From the NCBI GenBank assembly GCA_035316325.1, contig DATHJB010000148.1, forward strand, positions 1 to 50,998: DNA of 50,998 nt, written 5' to 3'. Positions 17,432-25,408 of the stretch are shown here, piece after piece. The notes below the pieces were generated by a model that saw only the letters and a list, made by a program, of their open reading frames with translations, was not told where the DNA came from and made no database searches. The position numbers were made by a program, and so were the translations under genes. Numbering within the stretch: the first letter of the stretch is position 1; the number at the start of each line of letters is the position of its first letter. Source of the stretch: Acidimicrobiales bacterium (GTDB lineage: Bacteria; Actinomycetota; Acidimicrobiia; Acidimicrobiales; VFJN01).

Positions 17432-17815
17432 TCAGCTTTCCGTGTCCGGGGTCGTCGTACCAACCCAGGCCCAGGCCTCGATCTCGATCAGGGCCCCGAT
17501 CGGCAGCTCCGCGACGCCGACGGCCGAGCGGGCCGGGCGGTGGTCGCCGAAGCATTCGACGTAGGTCTCGTTCATCACCGAGTAGTCGCTCATGTGGCGC
17601 AGGAAGACCGTGGTCTTCACCACCTGGTCGAGCCGCGCGCCCTGGGTGGCCAGCTGGGCCTCGAGGTTGGCGATCGCCTGGCGCAGCTCGCCGCCGGTGC
17701 CGCCACCCGCCATCTGACCCCCGCCGGTGATGCCGACCTGGCCGGACACCACCAGCCACTCGCCGGCTCGGACGATGGGCGTGTAGGCCCCGACGGCCTT
17801 GGGCGCTTGGCTCAT
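17432..17815 (-). CDS. ridA: RidA-family enamine/imine deaminase
   Basis: A 127-residue YjgF/YER057c/UK114 protein; family members hydrolyse reactive 2-aminoacrylate and related enamines made by PLP enzymes, protecting metabolism. The fold strands GEWLVVSGQVGI and DQVVKTTVFLRHMSDYSVMN and the catalytic arginine in ARSAVGVAELP are present, followed by IEIEAWAWVG. ATG 17815 is 23 bases after the stop of the [2Fe-2S] fusion gene. No good Shine-Dalgarno is seen, but TAGGTT eight bases before the ATG could be a -10 for a leaderless transcript. Confidence 0.9.
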   Translation of the reverse strand: MSQAPKAVGAYTPIVRAGEWLVVSGQVGITGGGQMAGGGTGGELRQAIANLEAQLATQGARLDQVVKTTVFLRHMSDYSVMNETYVECFGDHRPARSAVGVAELPIGALIEIEAWAWVGTTTPDTES

Positions 17816-17838
17816 GCCGGAGGAACCTAGACCAACGG

Positions 17839-19398
17839 TCAGGGGCGAGGGTGTAGGCCGGTGGGCCACGCGGGCGGGGTGCCCTGGGCGATCCAGGTGG
17901 CGGCGGCGACGGCAGCGAACACGGCGTCGGAGCCGTTGACGGGCGGGCGGCCCGGGTCGGGTTCGACGGTCACCTCGATCGGCGGGGTGTCGATCGCCCG
18001 CAGGATGCCGAAGCTGCGGATGGTCAGGTCGTGCACCTCGCCGTGCTCGTCGACGGCCAACCCCTCGCTGCACACCCAGCTCAGCGCCATGTGGGCCGCG
18101 CCGACGCAGTAGGACCGCAGCACCACCTCGTCCAACGGCTCCCCGCACCGCACGTTCACGGCGATGCGCGGCTCCTCGCCCAGCACGACCTCCGCCGTGG
18201 CGACGGCGCCGTGGGGCGATGTGATCTCGACCGGTCCCTTCTCGCCGGACTTGGCTGCCAGGAGGGCCAGGGCCTCGGCCCAGCCCGCGGCCCGCAGGTC
18301 GGCGGAGGTGGTGGGGCCGAGGACGTCGATCTCCTCGACGACCAGGTCCGGGGCCACCGAGGCGATCGCGGCGGCGATGCCCGGCGTGCGGGCCACCCGG
18401 ACGACGCCGGTGCCGTCCCGGAGCAGGCCGGCGGCGATCGGGGGACGCTTGGGGCCGAGCCGCACCGTGTCCTCGCGGGACAGCACGACCCGCACGGGCC
18501 GGTCGTGCTCGTCGGCCAGCTGCCGGGCCGCGGCCGCCGCTGGCGAGGCGACCTTCCCGCCGAACGCCCCGCCGTTGGCCAACGGTGTCACCGGCTCGCC
18601 GCCCGGGAGGCACCACGAGGCGTCGGTCTCCAGGTAGGCGGGCTCCACCCAGCTGGTGCGCAGCGTGACGTCCCAGTCGCCCGGCGGCAGCTCCAGGGGC
18701 GGCACGACGTCGGCGGTGGTCCGTCGCCCCTGCACCTTCCCCGACGCTGCCCGGGCCTCGGCCAGCGTCTCGCCCACGGCCCAGCCCTCGCCGGCCGCGG
18801 GGACGGCGACCAGGGCGCCCGGAGGTGCGGTGTCGTCGGCGAAGCCGCCCTCGCCCAAGGCCACCGCCGGCCCGACCGACTGCGGCGAGCGGCCCTCGAT
18901 CGTCGCCCGCTCCGAGGCGGCGAGGCCTGACGTTGCCGGCGGGCCGTCCCGGAGCGACCAGGCGTCGAGGATCGTGCGCCAGCCGGTGCAGCGGCACAGG
19001 TGGGCCAGCAGGGCCTGCTCGACGTCGTCGCCGCCCTTGGCACGCAACGATTCCAGCCGCAGGACGATCCCCGGCGTGCAGAAGCCGCACTGGCTCCCGC
19101 CCGCGGCACAGAACGCCGACCCCCACGCCGCCGACGACTCCGGCGGCAACCCCTCCAGCGTCGTTATCGAGCGTCCCCGCACCCGGCGGGCCGGGGTCAC
19201 GCAGGCCACGCGGGCCTGGCCGTCGACCAGCACCGTGCAGCACCCGCACTGCCCCTGCGGGCTGCAGCCGTCCTTCACCGACCGGATGCCGAGCTGCTCC
19301 CGCAGGACGTCCAGCAAGGTCGACCCCGAGTCCGGGACCTCGACCTGCTGCCCGTTGACCTCGAACTGGAGCAGCGCCGCTCCGCGAACCTCAGTCAC
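17839..19398 (-). CDS. Compact fusion of [2Fe-2S] domain (CoxS-like) and reduced molybdopterin-binding domain (CoxL-like)
   Basis: 519 residues. Residues 1-80 are a plant-type ferredoxin domain with Cys-45, Cys-51, Cys-54 and Cys-66 (CSPQGQCGCCTV); 85-150 carry the second [2Fe-2S] motif, Cys-104/Cys-107 and Cys-135/Cys-137. The rest shows pieces of the xanthine/CO dehydrogenase large subunit: LANGGAFGGKVASP, RPVRVVLSREDT and the terminal GLAVDEHGEVHDLTIRSFG. The usual GVGE loop with the catalytic Glu is replaced near VNGSDAVFAAVAAAT, and the domain is less than half normal length. It may transfer electrons or act on an unusual substrate, or be a non-catalytic relic. GTG 19398 overlaps the beta-propeller gene stop by eight bases. 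Confidence 0.85.
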   Translation of the reverse strand: MTEVRGAALLQFEVNGQQVEVPDSGSTLLDVLREQLGIRSVKDGCSPQGQCGCCTVLVDGQARVACVTPARRVRGRSITTLEGLPPESSAAWGSAFCAAGGSQCGFCTPGIVLRLESLRAKGGDDVEQALLAHLCRCTGWRTILDAWSLRDGPPATSGLAASERATIEGRSPQSVGPAVALGEGGFADDTAPPGALVAVPAAGEGWAVGETLAEARAASGKVQGRRTTADVVPPLELPPGDWDVTLRTSWVEPAYLETDASWCLPGGEPVTPLANGGAFGGKVASPAAAAARQLADEHDRPVRVVLSREDTVRLGPKRPPIAAGLLRDGTGVVRVARTPGIAAAIASVAPDLVVEEIDVLGPTTSADLRAAGWAEALALLAAKSGEKGPVEITSPHGAVATAEVVLGEEPRIAVNVRCGEPLDEVVLRSYCVGAAHMALSWVCSEGLAVDEHGEVHDLTIRSFGILRAIDTPPIEVTVEPDPGRPPVNGSDAVFAAVAAATWIAQGTPPAWPTGLHPRP

Positions 19399-21013
19399 CG
19401 ATCGCGACGAAGCGCCCGCCGCGGGTGCCGACGAACAGGCGCCCGTTCCACACGGCCGGCGTCGACTCGACGCACCCCACCACCTGCACGTTCCACATCT
19501 CGGGCGGCTTCACCGTGGTGTCCGACACGTCGAAGGCGTGGATGCCCCCGGCGCAGTCGCCCTGGATCCACACGTCGTCGACCACCACCGGCGACGACCA
19601 CGTCGGCCCCGGCAGCACCGTCGTCCAGCGCACCTCGCCGGTGGCCCGGTCGACGCCGTAGGTCGTGCCGTCGTCGCTGGGGGCGATCACGAGGTCGTCG
19701 TGGAGAGCCGGCGTCGCCCAGAACCCCCGGGAGTCGTGCACCGACCACACCAGCGGGTCGTCGGGCTTCGAGGGGTCGAGCTTGATCAGCTGACCGACCT
19801 CCTCGGCCCGTGGGGAGTCCCGCTCCACCTGCGACGCCACGTAGAGCATCCCCTCCTCGTCGATCACCACCGAGGCGTCGATGTCGTCGCCGTTCCAGAA
19901 GCGGAACACCCGCCCGGGTGGGGAGGCGCCCTCCTGCCCGAGGCCCGACACGTCCCAGCCCTGCACCAGCCCGCCCGAGTTGGCGAAGTAGATCACGCCG
20001 TCGTGGTAGGCGACGGAGTTCTCGATCGACACGTCGTCGGTGCGCTCCGGGTCGATCTTGGCGAGCTCCTCGAGCAGCCCTGCGTCCCAGCCCGGCGTGT
20101 TGTAGACGAGCTCCGGGGCGACCTGCACCGCGTCGTTCTCGTCGTAGGAGCGGTTGAGCTTCACGATGTGGAACTGCGAGTTCTCCCCGCCCTCGTAGAG
20201 GTAGTCGCCCATCACCAGCGGCGAGCCGTCCCAGTCGTCGTTCCACTTGACGGGCGTCACGGCGTCGGCCGGCAGCTTCCACAGCGGCCGGGGCTCGGGG
20301 CCGTCGATGGCGATCATGTGCACGAAGTTGTCGCGGCTCCCCGAGTAGACGATCGGGTAGCCGTCGGGGTCGATCGTGACCGACCCCTTGATGATGTCGC
20401 CGGTCTCGTACGGCGGGATGATGTCCTCGCCGGTCTCCCAGTCGACGAAGTGGACCTTCTTGTCGTAGGCACCGAAGACCACCCACGTGCGGCCGTCGCG
20501 TTCGAACACCGCCGGCTGACCGGTCCAGCCCGAGCCGCACCAGAAGAACTCGCCCGCGTGCTCGCCTCTGGGGACTTCGGACTCGGCGCACATCCGCTCG
20601 CTGTCGCCCGGGTAGGTCCAGACGACCTTGGGGTTCTGCGGGATCGGGCCCTCGCCGTAGTAGCTCCGGCTTGGGCTCCCCCGGAACGTGAGCAGGCCGG
20701 GGGTGGTGAAGCCGGACGCGGGATCGGGGAGGTTCTCGGGCACGTCGGGACTGGCCGACGCCTCGGGCAGCACCCGTTGCACCGCCAGCGCCCCGACCGC
20801 GACCACCACCAGGGCGACCAACAGGAAGACCAGGCGGGGGCCGTCGCCCCGCTCGCCGCCGCTCAGGTGCCGTGGGCGTCGCTCCAACGGTTCGACCCAC
20901 GGCATGTCGCCGTGGGTCGGAGGGGGTGGAGGCGCCGCTGCGGACGGTGGCGGGAGGTCGAAGCGATCACGCGGCGACCCCGGAGCGGGGAACCGCGACC
21001 GCTCTCGGTTCAA
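19391..21013 (-). CDS. Membrane-anchored PQQ-like beta-propeller protein
   Basis: 540 residues with a Pro-rich cytoplasmic N-terminus (about 1-58), one transmembrane helix (LVFLLVALVVVAVGALAV, about 61-80) and a large exterior domain with repeated W-containing beta blades (VVWTYPGD, FERDGRTWVVFGAYD, VHFVDWETG, WATPALHDDLVIAPS, WSSPVVVDDVWIQGD, STPAVWNGRLFVGTRG). This is the PQQ-like/quinoprotein repeat type; most anchored members are scaffolds or sensors, and no clear PQQ ligand set is recognised. It starts with TTG at 21013 overlapping the erpA stop as TTGA, so it is co-translated with erpA and with the fusion protein downstream. Confidence 0.85.
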   Translation of the reverse strand: MNRERSRFPAPGSPRDRFDLPPPSAAAPPPPPTHGDMPWVEPLERRPRHLSGGERGDGPRLVFLLVALVVVAVGALAVQRVLPEASASPDVPENLPDPASGFTTPGLLTFRGSPSRSYYGEGPIPQNPKVVWTYPGDSERMCAESEVPRGEHAGEFFWCGSGWTGQPAVFERDGRTWVVFGAYDKKVHFVDWETGEDIIPPYETGDIIKGSVTIDPDGYPIVYSGSRDNFVHMIAIDGPEPRPLWKLPADAVTPVKWNDDWDGSPLVMGDYLYEGGENSQFHIVKLNRSYDENDAVQVAPELVYNTPGWDAGLLEELAKIDPERTDDVSIENSVAYHDGVIYFANSGGLVQGWDVSGLGQEGASPPGRVFRFWNGDDIDASVVIDEEGMLYVASQVERDSPRAEEVGQLIKLDPSKPDDPLVWSVHDSRGFWATPALHDDLVIAPSDDGTTYGVDRATGEVRWTTVLPGPTWSSPVVVDDVWIQGDCAGGIHAFDVSDTTVKPPEMWNVQVVGCVESTPAVWNGRLFVGTRGGRFVAIGD

Positions 21014-21330
21014 CTGAAGCTCTGGCCGCAGCCGCAGGTGCGCTGTGCGTTGGGGTTGTCGATCGCGAAGCCGGCGCCCTGGAGGCCGTCCTTGTAGTCG
21101 AGCGTCGCGCCCTCGAGGAGCATGGCGCTCGACGGGTCGACCACGACCTGCACACCGTTGAAGTCGACGGTGAGGTCGTCGTCGGCGCGGTCGGCGTCGA
21201 AGAACATCTCGTAGCTGTAGCCGGAACAGCCGCCAGGCCGGACGGCGACACGCAGCGCAAGCTCCTGGACGCCCTCGGCCTCGATGAGGGTGCGGACCTT
21301 GTCGGCAGCGGTATCGGTAAGGGCGATCAC
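21010..21330 (-). CDS. erpA: A-type Fe-S carrier, ErpA/HesB family
   Basis: A 106-residue A-type scaffold that receives and passes on Fe-S clusters. The three conserved ligands are Cys-35 in RPGGCSGYSY and Cys-99/Cys-101 in RTCGCGQSFS. GTG start at 21330 with AGGAGG nearby. The gene lies 47 bases behind the SufR-like regulator and overlaps the next gene as TTGA, placing it in an operon whose later product carries two [2Fe-2S] clusters; direct supply to that product is an attractive inference. Confidence 0.95.
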   Translation of the reverse strand: MIALTDTAADKVRTLIEAEGVQELALRVAVRPGGCSGYSYEMFFDADRADDDLTVDFNGVQVVVDPSSAMLLEGATLDYKDGLQGAGFAIDNPNAQRTCGCGQSFS

Positions 21331-21377
21331 GTTCGAGGGCCTCCTGATCGGGACACGATTCAGCCTATAGGGGGTGG

Positions 21378-22049
21378 TCAGGTCGGAGCGAGAGCCAGCG
21401 ACACCTGGCAGGGGGTCCGACTGAGCAAAGTGTGGAAGGTGGTGACGGTGGCTCCGCCCGAGCAGTCGACGAAGCCTTCGACCAGGCCCCGGTGCAGGCC
21501 GCAGACGACGTCGGGGTCGGCCTCGGCGAGGTCGCGGAAGGGGCAGTGGGTGAAGGCGACGGTGGCGGACTTCTCGTCGCTGGCCACCGCGGGGTCGAAG
21601 CCGAGCGAGTCGAGCCGGACCACCAGGCCGCCGAGCACGTCGTCGGCCGCGTCGGCCTGGTCGGCCGCGGCGTAGGCCTCGCCCTGGTCGCGGCCGGCCT
21701 CGATCGCCTCGTCGGCGCCCAGGCGGGCCGAGCCGGCGAGGCGGAGCAGCATCCGCGACAGCACCTGGAACGTGGGGGGTTCGAGCCCGAGCGACGGTGC
21801 GTCGGCGGCCACCGAGTAGCGGTGCTGCGGTCGGCCGACGGCACCCCGGGCCTCGGTCTCGAGGTCGAGGAGGCCGACCTCGCGCATGCGCTCCAGGTGG
21901 GGGCGCACGGTGTTGGGGTGGAGGTCGAGCGTCTCGGCGATCTCGGCGGTGGCGAGCGGGCGCGGCGAACGCGCCAGCTCCAGGTAGATGGCGTAGCGGG
22001 TGTTGTCGCCCAGGGCCTTCAAGACCGCGAGCCGAGCCGCAGTGCTCAC
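21378..22049 (-). CDS. SufR-like winged-helix regulator with four-Cys C-terminal motif
   Basis: 223 residues. N-terminal ArsR/SufR-type winged helix (LKALGDNTRYAIYLELA, LATAEIAETLDLHPNTV, LERMREVGLL) and a C-terminal domain with Cys-169, Cys-183, Cys-196 and Cys-214 (spacing C-x13-C-x12-C-x17-C, as in HCPFRDL, VVCGLHRGL, FVDCSGG). This agrees with SufR, a repressor that senses Fe-S status by binding a cluster. It faces mrp across 60 bases and precedes erpA on the same strand, so it probably controls both directions. An inverted repeat CTCAC/GTGAG (22045-22058) overlaps its GTG start and could be an operator. Confidence 0.85.
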   Translation of the reverse strand: MSTAARLAVLKALGDNTRYAIYLELARSPRPLATAEIAETLDLHPNTVRPHLERMREVGLLDLETEARGAVGRPQHRYSVAADAPSLGLEPPTFQVLSRMLLRLAGSARLGADEAIEAGRDQGEAYAAADQADAADDVLGGLVVRLDSLGFDPAVASDEKSATVAFTHCPFRDLAEADPDVVCGLHRGLVEGFVDCSGGATVTTFHTLLSRTPCQVSLALAPT

Positions 22050-22096
22050 GCCGGTGAGCCTAACGGCACACGTCGAGTTTCACCGGGCGAGACCGG

Positions 22097-22102
22097 TAGA
22101 AT
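22097..22102 (+). promoter_or_regulatory. Putative -10 element for a leaderless mrp transcript
   Basis: TAGAAT ends seven bases before the mrp GTG at 22110, which would put the transcription start on the start codon. The -35 region is weak. Leaderless messages are common in actinobacteria. Confidence 0.45.
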
Positions 22103-22109
22103 CCGCGGC

Positions 22110-23288
22110 GTGCGTGGCACCCTTCCGACCTCCGACGACGTGGTGCAGGTGCTGCGAGGCGTCGTCGATCCCGAGCTGGGCAGCGACATCGTCGACCTGG
22201 GCATGGTCCGGTCGGCCGTCGTCGACGACGCGGGCACCGTCACCGTCACGATCGCCCTGACCACCGCCGGCTGCCCGCTGCGGTCCCAGATCCAGCGCGA
22301 CATCAAGTCCCGCGTCCAGTCGGTCCCCGGCGTCGGCGCGGTCGAGCTGCGCTGGGACGAGATGACCGACGAGGAGCGGACGGGCGTCATGGCCAAGGCC
22401 CGTTTCAACATCACCCAGCGCCCCGAGGACACGTCGGTCCCGCTCACCGCCAACGTCATCCTGGTGGCGTCGGGGAAGGGTGGCGTCGGCAAGTCGTCGG
22501 TCACGGTGAACCTGGCCGCCGCGCTGGCCGCCAAGGGCATGACCGTCGGCGTGCTCGACGCCGACATCTGGGGCTTCTCCGTGCCCCGCATGCTGGGCGT
22601 GGAGGGTCGGCTGGGCTCGGTGAGCCACGACGGCAAGGCCTACATCGCCCCGCAGGAGCGCAAGGTCGGCCCGGGCGTGCTGCGGGTGGTGTCGATGGGC
22701 CTGCTGGTCGACGGCGAGGAGACCGCCCTCATGTGGCGGGGCCTGATGCTCAACCGCGGCGTGCAGCACTTCCTGCAGGACGTGTGGTGGGGCGACGACC
22801 TCGACTACCTGCTGATCGACATGCCCCCCGGCACCGGCGACGTGCAGATGGGCGTGGCCAAGCTGCTGCCCCGCTCCGAGGTGCTGGTGGTGACGACGCC
22901 GGCCCGCGCCGCCCAGAAGGTGGCCGTGCGGGTGGTGGGCATGGCCCGCAAGAGCTTCCTGCGGGTGGCCGGCGTGATCGAGAACATGAGCAGCTTCCGC
23001 AGCAACGACGGCGAGGAGCACGCCCTGTTCGGCAGCGGCGGGGGCCTGGAGCTGGCGCAGGACGCCGGCGTGCCGCTGCTCGGGTCCGTGCCGCTCGAGC
23101 CGGCGGTGTCGGCCGGGGGCGACGACGGGCAGCCGGTGGTGCTGCTGGGCACGGGCCGGGCGGCCGAGGCGTTCCAGGCGATCGCCGACCGCATCGTCGA
23201 CGAGGCGATCCCGCCATCGGCGATGGCCGGGTGCAGCGCCCGCATGCTCGACGCCGCCGTCGCCGCGCTCGACAAGGCCGAGATCTAG
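22110..23288 (+). CDS. mrp: Mrp/ApbC-type Fe-S cluster carrier ATPase
   Basis: 392 residues: an N-terminal MIP18/DUF59 domain (about 8-90, VVDPELGSDIVDLGMV) and a MinD-like P-loop ATPase (about 110-370) with the deviant Walker A ASGKGGVGKSSVTVNLA, LDADIWGFSVPRMLG and IDMPPGTGDVQM. The CxxC pair used by many Mrp proteins to bridge a cluster is absent: the loop after VIENMSS reads FRSNDGEEH. As far as I recall mycobacterial Mrp also lacks it. The start is GTG 22110. It diverges from the SufR-like regulator and works in the same pathway as ErpA. Confidence 0.95.
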   Translation: MRGTLPTSDDVVQVLRGVVDPELGSDIVDLGMVRSAVVDDAGTVTVTIALTTAGCPLRSQIQRDIKSRVQSVPGVGAVELRWDEMTDEERTGVMAKARFNITQRPEDTSVPLTANVILVASGKGGVGKSSVTVNLAAALAAKGMTVGVLDADIWGFSVPRMLGVEGRLGSVSHDGKAYIAPQERKVGPGVLRVVSMGLLVDGEETALMWRGLMLNRGVQHFLQDVWWGDDLDYLLIDMPPGTGDVQMGVAKLLPRSEVLVVTTPARAAQKVAVRVVGMARKSFLRVAGVIENMSSFRSNDGEEHALFGSGGGLELAQDAGVPLLGSVPLEPAVSAGGDDGQPVVLLGTGRAAEAFQAIADRIVDEAIPPSAMAGCSARMLDAAVAALDKAEI

Positions 23289-23312
23289 CTACAGCCGCTC
23301 GGACCGCGCCGG

Positions 23313-23696
23313 CTACTCCGGTGTCGGCCCGTAGGGGTGGGTGAACACCTCCATGATGTGACCGTCGGGGTCGTGGAAGTAGACCCCACGGCCGCCGTAG
23401 AGGTGGTTGATCTCACCGGGCCGGTGCAGGAAGGGGTCGGCGTAGAACGTCACGCCGGCCGCCTGGATGCGGGCGAAGACGGCGTCGAAGTCTTCGTCGC
23501 CGATCAGGAAGGCGTAGTGCTGCGGGTGTACCTCGGCGCTGTCGAGGTACTCGAGGATCACGCCGTTGGTGAGGGGGACCGGCTGGAACGGGCCCCAGGG
23601 GTCCGCCGTCGGGATCCCCAGGATCTCGGTGACGAACTGGGCGGACGCCCGCTTGTCGGTCGTGTGGACGATGGTGTGGTTCAGCTCGACCTTCAT
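23313..23696 (-). CDS. VOC-fold (glyoxalase/dioxygenase superfamily) protein
   Basis: 127 residues with two beta-alpha-beta-beta-beta modules: MKVELNHTIVHTTDKRASAQF, then ILEYLDSAEVHPQHYAFLI and YFHDPDGHIMEVFTHPYG. The conserved candidate metal ligands are His-7, His in the HYAFLI strand and Glu in IMEVFTH. Superfamily members include glyoxalase, dioxygenases and antibiotic-resistance proteins; the substrate is not readable. Single gene, convergent with mrp. Confidence 0.8.
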   Translation of the reverse strand: MKVELNHTIVHTTDKRASAQFVTEILGIPTADPWGPFQPVPLTNGVILEYLDSAEVHPQHYAFLIGDEDFDAVFARIQAAGVTFYADPFLHRPGEINHLYGGRGVYFHDPDGHIMEVFTHPYGPTPE

Positions 23697-23812
23697 GACC
23701 CCATCGTCCTGCCGACCGGGCCGCGCGTCGTCGTCCGCTCGGTGGCAGTGGGGCTACTGCGGTGGGCGCAACCCGTGCGCCGAGGAACTACGCCCGCGGT
23801 GGTAGGCGGGGT

Positions 23813-24685
23813 TCAGGCCGCGGCGGACCAGGGGCCTTCGAGGCTGTCGCCCTTGGCGACGCCGTCGTCGGCCAGCTTGCGGAGGTGCGCCCACACCGAC
23901 AGCGCCGCCCACCCGTGCATCTCGCTGGGCACGTCGGTGTAGATGGTCTCCACCAGCTCGGGGATCGTGGCGGTGTGGGCCGTGCGGAGCGCGGTGAGCA
24001 CCTGCTGCTCGCGCTCGAGCCGGTGGTGGATGTACTCGTCGATCACCTCGATGGGGTTCTCGATGAGGTGACCGTGGCCCGGGGCGATGGTGCGCAGCCG
24101 GGGCTTGATCTGCTTGAGCCGCTCGAGCGACGCCAGGTAGGCCGTCATGTCGCCGTCGGGCGGGGCGATCACCACCGTCGACCCCTGCATGATGTGGTCG
24201 CCGGTGAACAGCGTCCGCTCCTCGGGCAGCAGGTAGCAGAGGTGGTTCGACGCGTGGCCCGGCGTGTGCAGCACCCGGAGGTGGTACTCGGTGGCCTCGA
24301 TCACGTCGCCGTCGCGGAGGGTGCCGTCGAGCGGCGGGTACTCGTCCTCGTCTCGGCCGGGGCCGAAGGCGAGCAGCTCGGCGCCGGTGCGCTCCCGCAG
24401 GGCCGCGGCGCCGGGCGAGTGGTCGGGGTGCGTGTGGGTGAGCAGGATCCAGCGGATGCGGTCGCCGCCGCAGCCGGCGATGGCGTCGAGGTGCTGCTGG
24501 TCCTCGGGGCCGGGGTCGATCACGGCGATCTCGTCGATGCCCACGAGGTAGGTGTTGGTGCCGGGGCCGGTCATCGACGACGGGTTCTCGCACACGATCC
24601 GCCGCACCATCGGCGACAGGGCGCTGGCCACGCCGTAGACGATCGGCTTGGGGTGCTCGGGAGGAGCCTGGGCCGCGTCGCTCAT
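23813..24685 (-). CDS. Metallo-beta-lactamase-fold hydrolase
   Basis: 290 residues with the metal motif LLTHTHPDHSPG (His-84, His-86, Asp-88, His-89), a further His in TPGHASNHLCY and Asp in LFTGDHIMQG. A C-terminal helical domain (EVIDEYIHHRLEREQQVL) resembles LACTB2/glyoxalase-II-type endonuclease-like proteins. In mycobacteria and Streptomyces a similar gene neighbours crp and ridA. The ATG overlaps the fxsA TGA as ATGA, so the two are coupled. Substrate uncertain (RNA end or thioester). Confidence 0.9.
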   Translation of the reverse strand: MSDAAQAPPEHPKPIVYGVASALSPMVRRIVCENPSSMTGPGTNTYLVGIDEIAVIDPGPEDQQHLDAIAGCGGDRIRWILLTHTHPDHSPGAAALRERTGAELLAFGPGRDEDEYPPLDGTLRDGDVIEATEYHLRVLHTPGHASNHLCYLLPEERTLFTGDHIMQGSTVVIAPPDGDMTAYLASLERLKQIKPRLRTIAPGHGHLIENPIEVIDEYIHHRLEREQQVLTALRTAHTATIPELVETIYTDVPSEMHGWAALSVWAHLRKLADDGVAKGDSLEGPWSAAA

Positions 24686-25167
24686 GGGCCACCCCCTCCC
24701 AGCTCGCCGCGGGAGGGCGGGTCCTCCCAGCTGTCGACGTCCCAGACGCCGTCGGGGTCGTCGGCCCGGTCGGCGGGGCCGCCGGTGGAGCCGACCACCA
24801 CGATCTGCGAGGACGTCCGGATGCGTCGCAGGGCCAGCGTGCGCACGCCGATGCGGACCGGTGGGATCAGCAGCAGGATGCCGACGGCGTCGGTCACGAA
24901 GCCCGGGAACACCAGCAGCACGGCTGCGAGCAGGATGAGCGCTCCGTCCATCAGCTCACGGCTGGGCACCTCGCCGTCGGCCTGGGTGCGACGCATGCGG
25001 GCGATGACGCCGAGGCCGGCCCGCTTCGCCAGCCACACGCCCACCATCGACACGACGATGAGCAGTCCGATCGTGTTGAAGGCGCCGATCTCGCTCCCGA
25101 CCTGGATGAGCACGGCCAGCTCGACGAGGGGGAGAGCGATCAGCAGGAGGAGGATCAACAGCGCCAT
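24682..25167 (-). CDS. fxsA: FxsA-family membrane protein
   Basis: 161 residues. Three to four hydrophobic helices: MALLILLLLIALPLVELA, NTIGLLIVVSMVGVWLA and LILLAAVLLVFPGFVTDAVG, the last with the G-F-V-T-D-x-x-G signature of FxsA. The C-terminal 45 residues are acidic and disordered. FxsA in E. coli affects exclusion of phage T7; the cellular role is unknown. First gene of the pair with the MBL hydrolase. A Crp-type palindrome sits about 130 bases upstream. Confidence 0.9.
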   Translation of the reverse strand: MALLILLLLIALPLVELAVLIQVGSEIGAFNTIGLLIVVSMVGVWLAKRAGLGVIARMRRTQADGEVPSRELMDGALILLAAVLLVFPGFVTDAVGILLLIPPVRIGVRTLALRRIRTSSQIVVVGSTGGPADRADDPDGVWDVDSWEDPPSRGELGGGGP

Positions 25168-25293
25168 GCCAACGTCAACTACCAGGTCGAATGGTCGCGT
25201 CGGCGGGCGATGTCCACATCGGCAGCCTACCCCTCGTCAGGTTCCTGTAGGCCGCCGGCCCTCGTGGTCGCGGACGCGAACACGTGCTTGCCA

Positions 25294-25311
25294 CTGTGAC
25301 CCTCTTCACAG
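25294..25311. promoter_or_regulatory. Perfect Crp/Fnr-type palindrome
   Basis: CTGTGA-N6-TCACAG is a perfect 18-bp inverted repeat containing the full Crp consensus TGTGA-N6-TCACA. It lies in the divergent gap between fxsA and the 98-aa membrane protein, about 15-20 bases before possible -10 hexamers (TAGTAA/TAACAT, 25325-25333) reading rightward, a distance near class II activation. A Crp/Fnr gene is encoded at 28.1 kb. Confidence 0.7.
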
Positions 25312-25408
25312 CGGACCTACCGCGTAGTAACATGCGCTTCGCACACGGGGGTGGGGTCCCTCGTGCCGGCGCCGAGGCGTCACGACCACAACCGGGGGGA
25401 GGTAGCAC

